Origin: Vigna angularis
Lineage: Eukaryota > Streptophyta > Magnoliopsida > Fabales > Fabaceae
Length of the DNA: 64,000 nucleotides
Direction: 5' to 3'
Assembly (NCBI RefSeq): GCF_016808095.1
Contig: NC_068976.1
Span: 2,314,001 to 2,378,000 of the forward strand
Part shown: positions 36,102 through 47,303 of the stretch, piece after piece
How the letters are laid out: every line of letters starts with the position of its first letter
How positions within the stretch are numbered: the first letter of the stretch is position 1
Notes under the pieces: model-generated
What the model saw: only the letters and a program-made list of their open reading frames with translations
The model's database searches: none
Told to the model about the DNA's origin: nothing
Translations under genes and position numbers: made by a program

Positions 36102-36730
36102 GTGCCTTCATTTCTTCTAGGTTTTTCCCCAAATCCTAATTCCTCCCTACTGCCTACATTTCTCCCAAACCACAATCTTCATTTCCCTATTGTCTTCATT
36201 TTCTCCCAAACCACAATCTTCATTTCACTACACCACAAGCACCATCTCAATCTCGCTGTTCTCCGCCATCGCTGCCAGAAGCTTAATTCCACTCTTTGCT
36301 GCTTTTCTTTCTTCGAGAAGCACCACACGAATTCCCCTAACTCCGATGACGTCGTCGAGCTTCCTCTAGTGCTCTTCCCCGGCGCCATCCTGCCCTTGCA
36401 GATCTTCGAGTTTCGCTACCGCATCATGATGCACACACTCCTTCAAACAGACCTTCGCTTCAGCGTCATCTACACAAATGCCGTCTCTGGAACCGCCGTT
36501 GTTGGTTGCGTCGACGAAGTCATAAAGCATGAGAGCCTCGTGGATGACCGCTTTTTCCTCATCTGTAAGGCCAAGAACGGTTCCGAGTGAACAGTGTGCT
36601 GCGCACGAAACCCTACCTGGTCGCGCAGGTGACTTGGCTTTAGAACCGACCATCTCCCTCCATCGATCTTGATCTGGAAAGGCTAGCCACCGAGGTGGAG
36701 ACCTACATGAAGGACGTTATCCGGTTATCC
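36102..36730 (+). pseudogene. LON N-terminal-domain protein gene copy, broken
   Basis: A frame from 36102 reads ELPLVLFPGAILPLQIFEF and RYRIMMHTLLQTDLRFSVIY, diagnostic of the LON substrate-binding domain of plant chloroplast-type LON-domain proteins (not the full ATP-dependent protease). After FLICKAKNG a one-base deletion near 36568 throws the frame. In the shifted frame RFRVNSVLRTKPYLVAQVTW continues the domain, followed by a TAG at 36640-36642 and VETYMKDVIRLSN. The match ends at about 36730 near a likely exon end. The first codon of the open frame is GTG and no ATG occurs before about residue 108. This is a captured, non-functional exon inside the CACTA element. Confidence 0.85.
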
Positions 36731-37263
36731 AACTATTATTTTCAATTATGCTTTCTTGTGTTCACATACACATGCTTTCTTGGCTATTTGTTCTTGTATT
36801 CTGACTACTTGTTTATGCGCTCATGGATATCACTTATTTATGTATATGGTTTGTCTTCTTTTCATAAGCACATTGAAAAGAAATCATTCACATTGTTTAA
36901 ATTCTTTATTACGTGGTGTAGCAGTTGAGACAATAAGTGAGAATTTTTGGGGCAGCAAAGAACAACATTGTAAAGAAATCATTCACATTGTTTAAATACC
37001 TTCGTGTATTTTCTCATATGTATTTTATTATTTTATGAAGGATCAATTGTTTTCAAATCCTTCATTGGGTGGTATGCTATGTTATGTCACTTATGCTCTT
37101 GCCTCGGGGCTTAGAATGAATAGAGCCTTCCTTCACCAAAAATTTTATGTACCAACCTACCTAAAATGTTTGAGAATTTTAAGTCCAGTCATTATTATTC
37201 ATTATTCTTGAATGTGATGGATCCAACATATGTTTCTGAACCTGATACCTGCGTCATATGTTG
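36731..37263. other. CACTA interior, no gene recognised
   Basis: Contains a direct repeat of aaagaaatcattcacattgt (36878-36897 and 36973-36992). The segment ttttggggcagcaaagaacaac at about 36945-36966 might be a remnant of the next LON-gene exon, but the match is too short to call. Confidence 0.4.
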
Positions 37264-37266
37264 TCA

Positions 37267-38598
37267 CACTAGTGCAAAAAAGACCTTTAACGTCACCCTT
37301 TATACGTCTGACCCTCGAATATCCAACGTAAAAAATGAATGGTGGCATTTTTTGTAAATAAAACAACTATTTAGACGTCGATTATGGAAGGGTCCGACGT
37401 CTAAATACTCATATACGTCGGCTTCCCCAAATAGACGCCAAAACTAAACGAAAAAGTTCAAAAAAAATAATTTTTTATTCTATTTAGACGTTTGTTATGG
37501 AGGGAACCGACTTCTGAAGCACTTTAGACGTCTGTTAATTGGGGGAACCAACGTCTAAACCCTAAATCCAGAAATTTAAAAAGTCACTTTTTGACTCCAT
37601 TTAGACGTCTGATCCCGCCACTCCGACTTCTGAAGCACTTTAGACGTCTGTTAATTAGAGAACCGACGTCTAAACCCTAAATCCAGAAATTTAAAAAGTC
37701 ACTTTTTGACTCCATTTAGACGTCTGATCCCGCCACTCCGACTTTTGAAGCACTTTAGACGTCTGTTAATTGGGGAACCGACGTCTAAACCTTAAATCCA
37801 AAAATTTAAAAAGTCACTTTTTGACTCCGTTTAGACGTTTGATCCCGCCACTCCGACTTCTGAAGCACTTTAGACGTCTGTTAATTGGGGAACCGACGTC
37901 TAAACCCTAAATCCAGAAATTTAAAAAGTCACTTTTTGACTCCGTTTAGACGTTTAATCCCGCCACTCCGACTTCTAAAGCAGTTTAGACGGCTCTTAAT
38001 TGGGGAACCGACGTCTAAATTTTGGCATTAAAACACCGTGAACGCGAGACAGCCGTTACGCGCACTCATTATTCATCATCTTCGTCGCGTTTTCTCTCTA
38101 CGGATTACGCTTTTCAAGTTCGTTTTCTCACTTTTGCACCGTTTTAAATTAATTTTACTCCGATTACATCACTCTTTTTGATGCATTATCTTTCATTTGA
38201 ACCGATTAAAATGCGTTTTCATTGGGTTTTGGTGCAGTTATTCTCGTGTCTTTAGGCAGTGTTATATGGCGGCGATTTCTTGCGTTTTGTACTCCTCCAA
38301 TTCCCTCCACTACGTTTTTAAAACCATCCAATAAAAAAAATGTACAATACATTCTCTTCAACTAAAATATAAAGTTGTAAACTCGAATCACCATGAGTCA
38401 GGAGCAACTTCAGAGACGTCTAACCTGTACGGATCGGACGTCTATATAGACGTCGGACCTATATAGGTCCGACGTCTATAGAGACGTCTGAGCTAAAGGA
38501 TCCGACGTCTCATTAACGTCACCCATATAGATGTCGGACAGAGATCAGACGTTAAAAACCCAAAATAACATACGTCTAAAGTCCTTTTTGCACTAGTG
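37267..38598. mobile_element. non-autonomous CACTA element, 1332 bp, complete
   Basis: Ends CACTAGTGCAAAAAAGACCT and, on the opposite strand, CACTAGTGCAAAAAGGACTT. The 3-bp duplication tca (37264-37266, 38599-38601) is perfect. Both subterminal regions are full of tagacgtc/gacgtcta motifs. No coding region. Confidence 0.92.
37521..38020. repeat. ~115-bp tandem repeat, four-plus copies, inside CACTA
   Basis: Units begin at about 37521, 37637, 37752, 37867 and 37982 with actttagacgtctgttaatt, each with a ccgacgtctaaaccctaaatcc segment and a aaaaagtcactttttgactcc hairpin. The period is 115-116 bases. Confidence 0.92.
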
Positions 38599-38601
38599 TC
38601 A

Positions 38602-39990
38602 ATGGTCTTTTAATATAGTGGCAGCTAGCTTCATTGGTAAAGACATGAACCTGGGTTTGATCTCAGGTATAGAAAACAAGAGTGTTATTTTATCTGTCAT
38701 TTGGCTCTATAATCATCTTATTCATTCGTTTAATTGCTCTAATCGAAAGATTCTAATGAGTCATTTCAATTCACATGAATGTTGTCTCTCTCATCATGCA
38801 AGGTGCTTTTATCAGATTCTGCAAAAAGTCATGAATATGCTGACAGAGGTGTGATGATCTATGAAACTGCTTCTTGTGCTCTTTCACTTGCTTATGAATA
38901 ATTTTTCTTCCTTTACTATTTGAAATATATAACTGCTTATTTTAAAAGTTATCTGAATCATTATACATCAATTTGATTGGATTTTTTTTATCAGAAATTA
39001 TGACTTTTTTTAATTTCAATCTATTGATTCCTCTAGCAATTCGTCACCTCCTGTATACATGTTCTTTAAACAAAATGACCTTTTTATATTAATCTTACAA
39101 CATTACAATATTACTTTATTTAAATAAGCATGCTAGGGTACATATCCCTGCTCTGATTCTCAAGGGATAACTAATCCTTTGTGAAAACACATGTAAAGTA
39201 TACTTGGCATTTTTTTTTCATACTATTTAGAATTTGTCGTGAGATTTTAGTATGTTGTACATAGTGATTTTGATAGCATTCAAATTAGTTGTGATTAGTA
39301 TTTGATAGCATATAAATCATAAGTTCATGCTTTCAATTTTCTTTTTTTATCAAAGAATGAGACATTTAAATGACCAACCAATTTACAACATCTTGAAACA
39401 ATAATATTGCAACTTTCCTGTTATACCTGTACTTGGAAGCATGCGTATGTGTCCTGTTTCCTTTTCATTTTATAATATGTGTGGTGCAGATGAGAAAGTT
39501 AAAGATTATGATTGATTTGCTTCTTGTCTCTTCTTGTGGTTTATGCTGATGCAGACAAGAAACTTTTGGTGCATTTGGAATAAGGTATTAAAACAATTAC
39601 TAAATACTTATCTAATTGTTCATTACAATATTGTTTTAACTCTATTATTTTCTTTGTAAATTTTTAATGATTCCTCTTAGATGAAAGGTTCAGACAAAGA
39701 AGACATTAGAACCAAATGAGTTTTTTTATTTATTTTATTTTAACTATTAGTAAATTGTAAGTATATGTAGGATAATGTAATATTTTGATTGAATATATAG
39801 TTTTATGTACAAATAATATATTAAATATTATTATACAATTTAATGTATGAAATGAATTTCATTTTGTTTGTTTAATTGAATCTGTTCATTAATAGGGTAT
39901 ATTTATTATAAATTGATTGGATGAGATCATAATACAGAAAAAATGATTGTAAACTGATTGAATGTTAAATGTAAATATATATTTTTTTTT
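38602..39990. other. CACTA interior, no gene recognised
   Basis: AT-rich. No long frame or known motif. Subterminal repeats of the outer CACTA begin at about 40000. Confidence 0.45.
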
Positions 39991-40212
39991 AAAAAAAAAT
40001 GATTTTTCGGCGATTTTGGAAAACCCCTGATAACTACCGGCGGTTTTCCAAAAACCCCTGAAAATAGGGGCGGTTTCATAGAAAACCACCGATAAATTTG
40101 TGACGCTGGTTTTCCCAATGGTTTTTGTAACCGCAGGAAATGTATTTTCCGGAGGTTAAACGTCCGGTAATGTCAAAAATAACCCCTACTAAAATTGTAT
40201 TTTTTTGTAGTA

Positions 40213-40568
40213 ATTAGACGTTTCACATGAAGTAGAGATTAAATCAATTTATAGTAAAAATAATTCTTACATTCCAAGTTCAAGCTTGTAAAATTTGATT
40301 AAATTTAAAATTTACTTTTTAATCGTTTTATAATTAATACTTTCTCTATTCTAAAAAATAAAGTTCCAAAATATATAATTTTTACCAAGACTATGTAATT
40401 TTTTCTTTTCGAACTCATCCTGAATCAATAAATACTCCATGCATTCATACAAGAGTTTTTCTAACTATGGTTCATTAGTTCCAAAACCTACTTGCTTTCT
40501 CATAAAGTTAGAACCATATCACTTCCACCTTTTATACTCTTAAGATGCATAAAGAAGTTCAATGGTTG
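40213..40568. other. no gene recognised
   Basis: Short AT-rich spacer between the CACTA right end and the copia LTR. Confidence 0.5.
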
Positions 40569-41009
40569 TGTTATTGTAATAAAGCTGACAAAATAAGAAA
40601 CAATATTATCTGAGGCGTGTAGTTTCACTATCTTTAAGAACTTATTCGCAGTGTATTGCGCAAGTCCCTCTAGATACAACAAGAACTTCTCGAAAATATT
40701 CGAGAATCTCAGAACTAGAAAGAAACTTTAAATAGAGTTTATATCTAGGATATAAGAGTTAAAGTAAACACACAAAAAAGAAGAAAAAAAGTGTAATTTG
40801 TGAGGAGGAGAGCTAGAAAATAGAAAGAATTTTGTTTGTTGTCTTTTTATGGAATGAAGGGGTGCTCTATTTGTAGAGCATGCAAAGATTTGTTGCCAAC
40901 AAATGAACGTTGCATCAGAACATTGGTATTGGAACGTTGCACTCATGAATGCACTTCATGAACATTGGGTAACGTTCTTTTGCAATAATAAAGTAATATT
41001 ATTACAACA
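40569..41009 (-). repeat. copia LTR, copy 1 (441 bp), uninterrupted
   Basis: On the minus strand it runs TGTTGTAATAATATTAC...GCTTTATTACAATAACA (TG...CA). A purine-rich tract (AAGTGGGGTAT) lies directly beside its right end at 41010-41020, so this is the 3' LTR of a minus-strand element. It is homologous to 51890-53233. It holds the empty site for the CACTA insertion there (cttttgcaataataaag, about 40977-40993). Confidence 0.78.
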
Positions 41010-41689
41010 ATACCCCACTTATTGCAAAAGAAAGTTGAAAGAAAAGTCTTTGACCCAAATAGTTCATAATGATTAAACAAACATTAAAAGAAAGATAATA
41101 AACTTTTATCCTGGTTCTCATAAGATGTAATGCATTAGAGCTGGTATAGCAAGCTATATGAACTAGTCTTAGATTGAGATACTTAATACACATTGTAGTT
41201 GGTATAGCAAGCTATATGAACCAAAGACACTAGACGTGTGTTAGAGGTTTATCAATCACAATACACTGCCACAATCCTTGTTGTTATCATTGTGTTGTGC
41301 TTACTAGGCCATGCACATGCCCAATATTCAAGAGTGCTTTAGAGATCATGCAAAGACCTCATACAAGTGGCCCCACTGGCACTCATTTAGATGATTTCAT
41401 CAAGTGTATGCTACAATCATACACCACCCATAAGGGATATGGAAATCATTAAAACTTTGTTTAGGCTAAAATTTTTTCACCATATAGAATTTTAATGACA
41501 AAGTTTAACCTCTCAATAATGCAGTGTCTAGCACTTTCACACACACCATATGAAAGGATATAATTGATTAAAATCAAGTTAGTGATATCAAAACTAAAAG
41601 GTGACTTGTTTTTACCCATATGAACCTTATTTATGGGATCTCCAATCACAAAGGTTGAGTTACTATAACTCTTTTGTTTACAAGTGGCT

Positions 41690-42700
41690 TAAGTTTCATT
41701 CCCCTCGATGTTTCTAATATCATTTGTCTTCCTAGGGGTTTTGTCAGAGGATCTGCTAGATTCCATTCTAACTTCACATAATCAATGGAAATAGTTTCAT
41801 TCTTTAACAACTACTTCTCCAAATTGTGTCTCAATTGTATATGTTTATTCTTTCCATTTTAATTCTTATTTTTTGGCTATAGCTATTGCCGATTGACAAT
41901 CACAGTGCATTGATACTGATGGGGTTGGCTTCATTCATAGTGGAATGTTCACTAAGAAGTTTTTCAACCACTCAACCTCATTACCAGCCATCTCAAGAGA
42001 AACAAACTCAGATTCGATTATTGATCTTGCAATAATTGTTTGTCTGGCTAATCTTCATGTAATCGCACCACCCCTAAGTGTAAATACATAACCACTAGTG
42101 GATTTTATGTCATTTGAATCAGATATCCAGTTAGCATCACTGTACCCTTCTAATATAGTGGGAAATTCATTATAGTCAATGACATAATCTATTGAACCTT
42201 TTAAGTATCTCATAAGTCTAGCAAATGCATCCCAATGTTCCTTATTTTGATATTAAGTGTACCGACGCAATCTACCTACTAAGGTTGAGATATAAATTCT
42301 CCTTTATTTTTCATTAATTTAGAATTAACATCATAAGGGGCACTCACTGGTTTGAGGTCATAAAACCCAAACTTCTTAAGAAGTTTCTCAATGTATTGTT
42401 CTTGGAATAGTAATATACTATCTCCCTTCCTTATGATTTTAATACCTAAAATTACATTGGCTTCACCATGTCTTTCATTTCAAAATTTGATCCTAGAAAC
42501 AATTTAGTTCTAGCGATAATCTCATTGCATATACCAAAAAATAACATGTCATTCACATACAAACATGTAATGACATATTCTCTTCTTTCAAATTTAGAAT
42601 CCTATCAATATCATTAGGTGAAAAGCCAAATTTATTTCTTCGAGTAATTAAGTAACATTACCTACACTCATATTATATTTAAATGAGAACTGTCATTCAA
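41690..42700 (-). pseudogene. copia reverse transcriptase-RNase H remnant
   Basis: The minus strand, in broken frames, shows motif YVND (expected YVDD) at about 42545-42570, EGYSDANWISDS at about 42120-42150, TSGYVFTLRGGA at about 42060-42100, CDCQSAIA at about 41890-41915 and NLADPLTK at about 41740-41765. This is the classical order of copia RT-RNase H. Many stops and frameshifts are present. It belongs with the LTR copies on either side. Confidence 0.82.
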
Positions 42701-43201
42701 TAAATCAACCTGAAGATTCATACCACGTCAATTCACAACCCACATGTACCCATCCAATCTAATATGCCCGAGAACCATAAAACATTTTATATCCACGAAA
42801 TATCACATAACAACAATTAACGAAATTCTGGAATTAGTTTGAATAGCATTGAACAACTTTAATAATTTTTTTTTGCCATAAGTTAAATCCCATAAAGCTT
42901 CTAATATCATAAGTAAGGTCAGAAAGTGTTGGGCTCAGTTCTTATGTCAAGAAAATCACATAATTAATAGCAATTACTAACTCACAAAACTCTAATTAGC
43001 TCATCCAGAATACAAATCAATCTTAACTATGTCAACACGTGATTCCATCACAATGATAAGATCAATCATCTAATTACAAAGTAACTCACGTTCATACCAG
43101 CTAATTTAATAAAGATTTTGCAATCTAAACAGAACAGGACAACAAATTATAAGTTCTATCATCTAACAACCATCACATACTACTCACAAAGTATTATAAT
43201 T
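42701..43201. other. no gene; decayed retroelement or spacer left of the Mutator insertion
   Basis: AT-rich with no recognisable frame. It ends with the Mutator target duplication tattataatt (43192-43201). Confidence 0.45.
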
Positions 43202-43640
43202 GCCTTAAATGCTTACTTTGTCCCCATGTTAAGAGGTAAATTTCTGTTTAGTACTTGGTTTTCAAAATGAAGACATTCGGTTCCCATGTTACGAAAATTT
43301 TATGACTTCAGTCCTATCCGTTAAGGTGGTAGGAACGACGTTAAAGGTTAAAGGATGTGGCAAATTACTTATCCAGCATGGCAAAAGCACATTTTTTAGC
43401 AAAGACAGATATGAAAATTTCCTTCTAATTTGGAAAAGCAAATGCACAGGGATTTGCCCTAACATATTAATCTCCAAGGAGCTTAGCTGAAGGAGCTCAT
43501 GTGAAGCGGGTGAGCTGAGGTGGGGTGCCCTAAGTTCTTTGTTTTAACACAATTTCTGAAGTTCGCTGTTTGTGAGGTGGGTGCCCTAAGTTGGCTGCTT
43601 GGGATTGAGATGGTTTTGTAGGTCTCAACGAAGCAGTATT

Positions 43641-44048
43641 ATGTCCTTCCTCGAGGCAATGTCAATGAATCAGTGTTCGTCTTGCTCATTGGGGACCTCG
43701 CGTGATGGTTCATCAAGAGGAATGATTGGCAGCCAAATATGCAATTGTGGAGAGCTTGCCGTATTAAGAGTCGCAAAAACTGTTAAGAATGAGGGGAAGT
43801 AGTTTTGGGGCTGCCCTAATTACAAGGTTTGTTTTCTTTGTTGTTTTTTTATTTTGGGGTACATTAGTTTGCTTTATCCTGAGATGTTTTTGGTTGGATG
43901 TTTTGAACAGCGGAGTCGAAACGAAGAAGTGCGAGGATGTAATTTCTTCAAATGGCGCACTGAAGATTATATAGATGAAAGGGATAATATAATTGGATGG
44001 AAAAGGAGAAAGATTATTACTTTGGAAAAATCACTTTTAGTTTGTTAG
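43641..44048 (+). pseudogene. GRF-type zinc-finger protein gene inside the MULE, two exons, one stop
   Basis: Exon 1 is 43641-43826 and exon 2 43911-44048, with a GT...AG intron and phase 0. Exon 1 encodes a serine-rich start and CNCGELAVLRVAKTVKNEGK, then FWGCPNYK. Exon 2 adds GCNFFKWRTEDYIDER. Together these form the zf-GRF pattern (C-x-C, C, C with FFKW). A TAG at 43800-43802 stands where CAG is expected (K-Q-F-W). GRF fingers bind single-stranded DNA in several repair enzymes; the role of short stand-alone plant GRF proteins is not known to me. The splice signals are intact, so the single stop may be the only lesion. Confidence 0.75.
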
Positions 44049-44060
44049 AAAAGGGAGAAG

Positions 44061-44264
44061 GTGTTGTTGGGGTTTTTATGTTTGATGAAGTTCATTAACC
44101 CATAAGAACTTAATGGTTAAGCGTGCTTAGCCAGGAGTAATTTAGGGATGGTGACCTTCTGGGAAGTTTTCCCGGAAAGTGTGCGAGTGAGGCCAAAGCA
44201 CGTTGGAAAGCCTCGTGTTGATGTGTGGGGGCAGTCAATATTTCCTGTAAGTTGCCGGGGCTAC
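44061..44264 (+). mobile_element. Cassandra-like TRIM LTR with 5S rRNA-derived promoter
   Basis: Positions 44098-44225 track plant 5S rRNA: cccataagaactt, then gttaagcgtgctt (box A region), gggatggtgacc (box C region) and tctgggaagt. The downstream ggccaaagcacgttggaaag and ctcgtgttgatgtgtgggg are typical of Cassandra LTRs. It runs from about TGTTGTTGGGG to ...GGGGCTACA, with no second LTR nearby, so it is a solo LTR or fragment. The 5S-derived part is diverged and is not a 5S gene. Confidence 0.78.
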
Positions 44265-45365
44265 ACTGAGCGCCAGAAAGGGGGGCTGAGCGCCAGTTTC
44301 ATGTATCGCACCAAGCTGAGCGCCATTCAGGGGCGCCGAGTGTAAATTTTCTCGTAGTTTCACCTGGACGCCCTTTTTGAAGCGTTGAGCGCTAGTCTTC
44401 CTTTAACGTTTCATGCTTGGGCGCCCTCCAAGGGACGCTGAGCGCCACTCCTTCGTAACCTCGCTTGGGCACCCTAAGTAGGGGGTGCTGAGCGGTGTCA
44501 ACGTTGGCCCGTGATACAATTCAGCCCTATTTAAGGATTTTCTCGACCTAGAAAGAGTATCTTTTGACAAAATTGACACAAAATTCAGATTTTCTCCAAC
44601 TCTCTGGAGGCAGAAGTGGATGCAGAAGCTCTCCTCTTCAGTTTTTAGGGTTTATCTTTCATTCTCATTCCATTGTTCATCTAGTTTACCCATGACAAGG
44701 GGGAACTAAATTCAATTTGTTGTTGGGTGATTATGTAACCTTGTGAACTCTCATGTATTTGAATTGGTTTTAATTATATATACTTCTTTCATCAATTGTT
44801 AGGGATTTTCTCCTTTGCTCTATGCTTGTTATGTTTTGATCGTTCATGGCATGATTTAATAATCTTCTTTGTTATTGGGAAATACCTAGAAACCACGATC
44901 CTGATAATTTCTCCCAAGAGCAATATTGCCTAGGGATGGGGATAGGAGGATTGGTCGTCTTAAGCTTCTAATCGTAATGCAGAATTAATTATTAGGGATG
45001 CAAGAGATTGTGGTCTAGTAGTTAAGGATTGACTTTCTTCACAGAGGGATCGGGTTTTAAGTACTTTAGAAAGTGACGTTAACAATTAAATGAAGAAGAC
45101 AAATTTGTATATGCATGAGAGTAAACTAGGTGAAATCTAAACCCCAACAACATACTCATCTCATAATTTCAATATCATTCATTCACCTTTGTGTTTTTCT
45201 CCAATTGATCAAAAGTGCATTTATATTTACTTTCTTGTTTTTGCATTCAAAACCCTAAATTGTTCTTGAAAGTCTTAATTAGTTAAGTAATTACATGACT
45301 GTTTAGTGTCGTGAGTCCTCTGGGATACGATACTTGGTCTTACCATTTTGTATTACTTGATAGTC
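44265..45365 (+). mobile_element. LTR fragment of the palindrome-bearing retroelement group
   Basis: Shares the order and many words with 21838-23137: palindrome cluster, then tttattc(a/t)ttctcatt...tgttcatct, ...catgatttaat..., and ending cctctgggatacgatacttggtcttacca at about 45314-45342. The left part abuts the Cassandra piece and the right edge abuts the transposase at 45365. No target duplication was found, so borders are approximate. Confidence 0.62.
44266..44500. repeat. cluster of gctgagcgcca / ggcgcc motifs
   Basis: About eight copies of (g/c)tGAGCGCCA or its complement-like tgggcgccct in 235 bases. GC-rich against an AT-rich background. Confidence 0.8.
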
Positions 45366-47247
45366 AACAAATTACTTACTTTCTGTTGATCTGACACAAA
45401 GGTAAACCTTGAACATAATCCCCCACCTCCAAGATCATCAATTAACCATTCTAAAAACCAAGTCCATGTTTCCTTATTCTCTACTTCAACAACAACATAT
45501 GCCAACGGACACATCTGGTCATTACCATCTCTTCCAACAGTAGTTAAAAGCTCACCTCCATATTTGCCTTTTAAAAAACATTCATCCAAATGTATAATAA
45601 GCCTACATGAGACAAAGTTGTCCTTACATGATTTGAAACAGACATACATTCTTTTGAATATAACCTTATCCTCATTTCGTTCTACATTCACTTTCACTGT
45701 TGAGCCAGTGTTTGACCTCAGTAATTCTTGTGCATAATACAGTCTTTCATATTGTTGTTTGAAACAACCATCAATGTTTACAGTTGCCATTGCTTTTGCC
45801 TTAGTTGTTGTAGACCTAGACACATCAATGTTCCATTTTTTACAAAACTTATTATTCAGATTTTTCAGATTTATATCTGGATTTGCTTTCATGCTCTTCT
45901 CTAATTTGCCACTTAACCATTTTGAGGTAACTAAAGCAATGTGGAATTCTCTACTACATGTATGTCTGTTTATGATCTTCCTTAGTTGCCATGTACTTTG
46001 GCTACTCCTATATGCATAGTATGCGTACCATGGACATTTCCCTTGTGAGCCACAACATTTAACACATATTCTTCTCTTGTCATTCTTAGAAATCTTCAAC
46101 TTCGTACCATTATGTACCTCATAAGTTCTAATTGCATCAGTGAAATCTTTTTTTCAGGGAAGTATATCCCCAGTTGCCATTTATATTCTTTCATAGTTAC
46201 GGGCTCTGAGAAGATCCTAAAATCTCCTTTTCGGGGTGTTTCATCATCTGAGTCATCACTTGCATAAATACTGCCACAACTATCAGATTCCCACTCAGTA
46301 TCAGATAAGCCCCTGGCCTGTACATGCAACTTTGAAGTAGTGCATCCACTTCCTGTACCCATTTCAACAAACACACTACCTTCCCAGTCTTGCTCTTGAA
46401 GTTGTTCATCTGCATGCACACCAACATCCAAAAAATCATCTTCACTGACAAAAGCCTCTTCATCAGACCCTATCCAACTACTAATATCAAACTCCTCCTG
46501 CACATCCCCTTCACCACCACCAACATCATCCTCCACATCCTCTTCACCACCACCAACATCATCTTCAACATCCCCTTCATAACATACACCATCCTCAACA
46601 TCTCCTTCACTAACTTCAGCACCTTCAACATGTTCACCATGACCATGTTCACCAACATCTCCAACTTCACCAACTTCAGCATCTTCAGCACCATGACCAT
46701 ATTCTCCAACTTCACCATCTTCTGTCTCATGACCATGTTCACCAACATCTCCAACTTCACCATGTTCAATACCTTCACCATGTTCTTCAACTTCACCAAC
46801 TTTAGCATGCTCAACACCTTCACCTTCACCATCCTCACCACATTCTTCTTGACCCTCTTCTCCAAGTTTACCTTCACCTTCACCATCCTCACCATGTTCA
46901 CCAACATCATATTGCAACATATGAATATAATCAGGTTCGGACACCATGTGAACCACAAACAAATGAGCTTTACCATTCAATAACGCAATGCTCATGACAT
47001 GCATTGCTCCTATGTCATTACTTAACAATTCCAACTTAGCTTCTAATACACGACCACCCAGGGAATATCATAACTCCTTAACATTTCTATATCCCATCTC
47101 CTTTAGTATGGCCAAGATTTCAAAATAACTCCATCTGTCTGTGTCAATTATCAAGGTACTGGTATCACCTCCATGGTATCTAAATGATCCATCATTCACA
47201 AACTTACCGCCATGGTGAAACACTACCTCAATATTAGAGTCAGACAT
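45353..47247 (-). pseudogene. MuDR-type transposase, N-terminal half, broken
   Basis: Start ATG at 47247 (MSDSNIEVVFHHGGKF). A TGA at about 47069 replaces an expected TGG (KEL-stop-YSLGG). From 47034 a 312-codon frame contains a long acidic G-E-V/H repeat tract, then SEPVTMKEYKWQLGIYF. A one-base loss in an A-run near 46150 shifts the frame into the next 248-codon stretch. That stretch carries the MuDR zinc/WRKY-like DNA-binding domain (CVKCCGSQGKCPWYAY ... HTC) and the start of the MULE transposase domain (HLDECFLKGKYGGELLTTVG, WFLEWLIDDLG). The sequence stops at 45365 against a retroelement fragment. The C-terminal catalytic residues and SWIM finger are missing. It cannot be active. Confidence 0.88.
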
Positions 47248-47303
47248 TTTCTTTAATTGTCAACTATTATATGCCTATATAAAAGTAAGTGTCAGACTAT
47301 ATG

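Larger units (their letters stand above)
35972..40212. mobile_element. CACTA transposon carrying a LON-domain gene copy, split by a second CACTA element
   Basis: The left end CACTACAAAAATAATACATT aligns with the reverse complement of the right end (TACTACAAAAAAATACAATT) for about 45 bases, through a shared gttattttt block. The 3-bp duplications att (35969-35971, 40213-40215) match. The right terminal base is mutated (gtagta for gtagtg). The subterminal right side has repeated ggcggttttc/aaaaccacc motifs. The native length without the nested element is about 2.9 kb. No transposase was recognised. Confidence 0.82.

Noticed and set aside
37521..38020. CRISPR-like regular repeats
   Set aside because: Plant nuclear DNA; the 115-bp units are contiguous tandem copies without unique spacers, inside a CACTA element.
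38618..38670. tRNA-like or SINE-like box A/box B words (attggtaaagacatgaacc...gggtttgatctcagg)
   Set aside because: No cloverleaf could be formed by eye and no target duplication or tail was seen.
44098..44225. Possible 5S rRNA gene
   Set aside because: Too diverged and followed by Cassandra LTR sequence; it is a TRIM promoter region, not a 5S gene.
46390..46983. 197-codon plus-strand threonine/phenylalanine-rich frame
   Set aside because: Antisense shadow of the acidic repeat tract of the MULE transposase.
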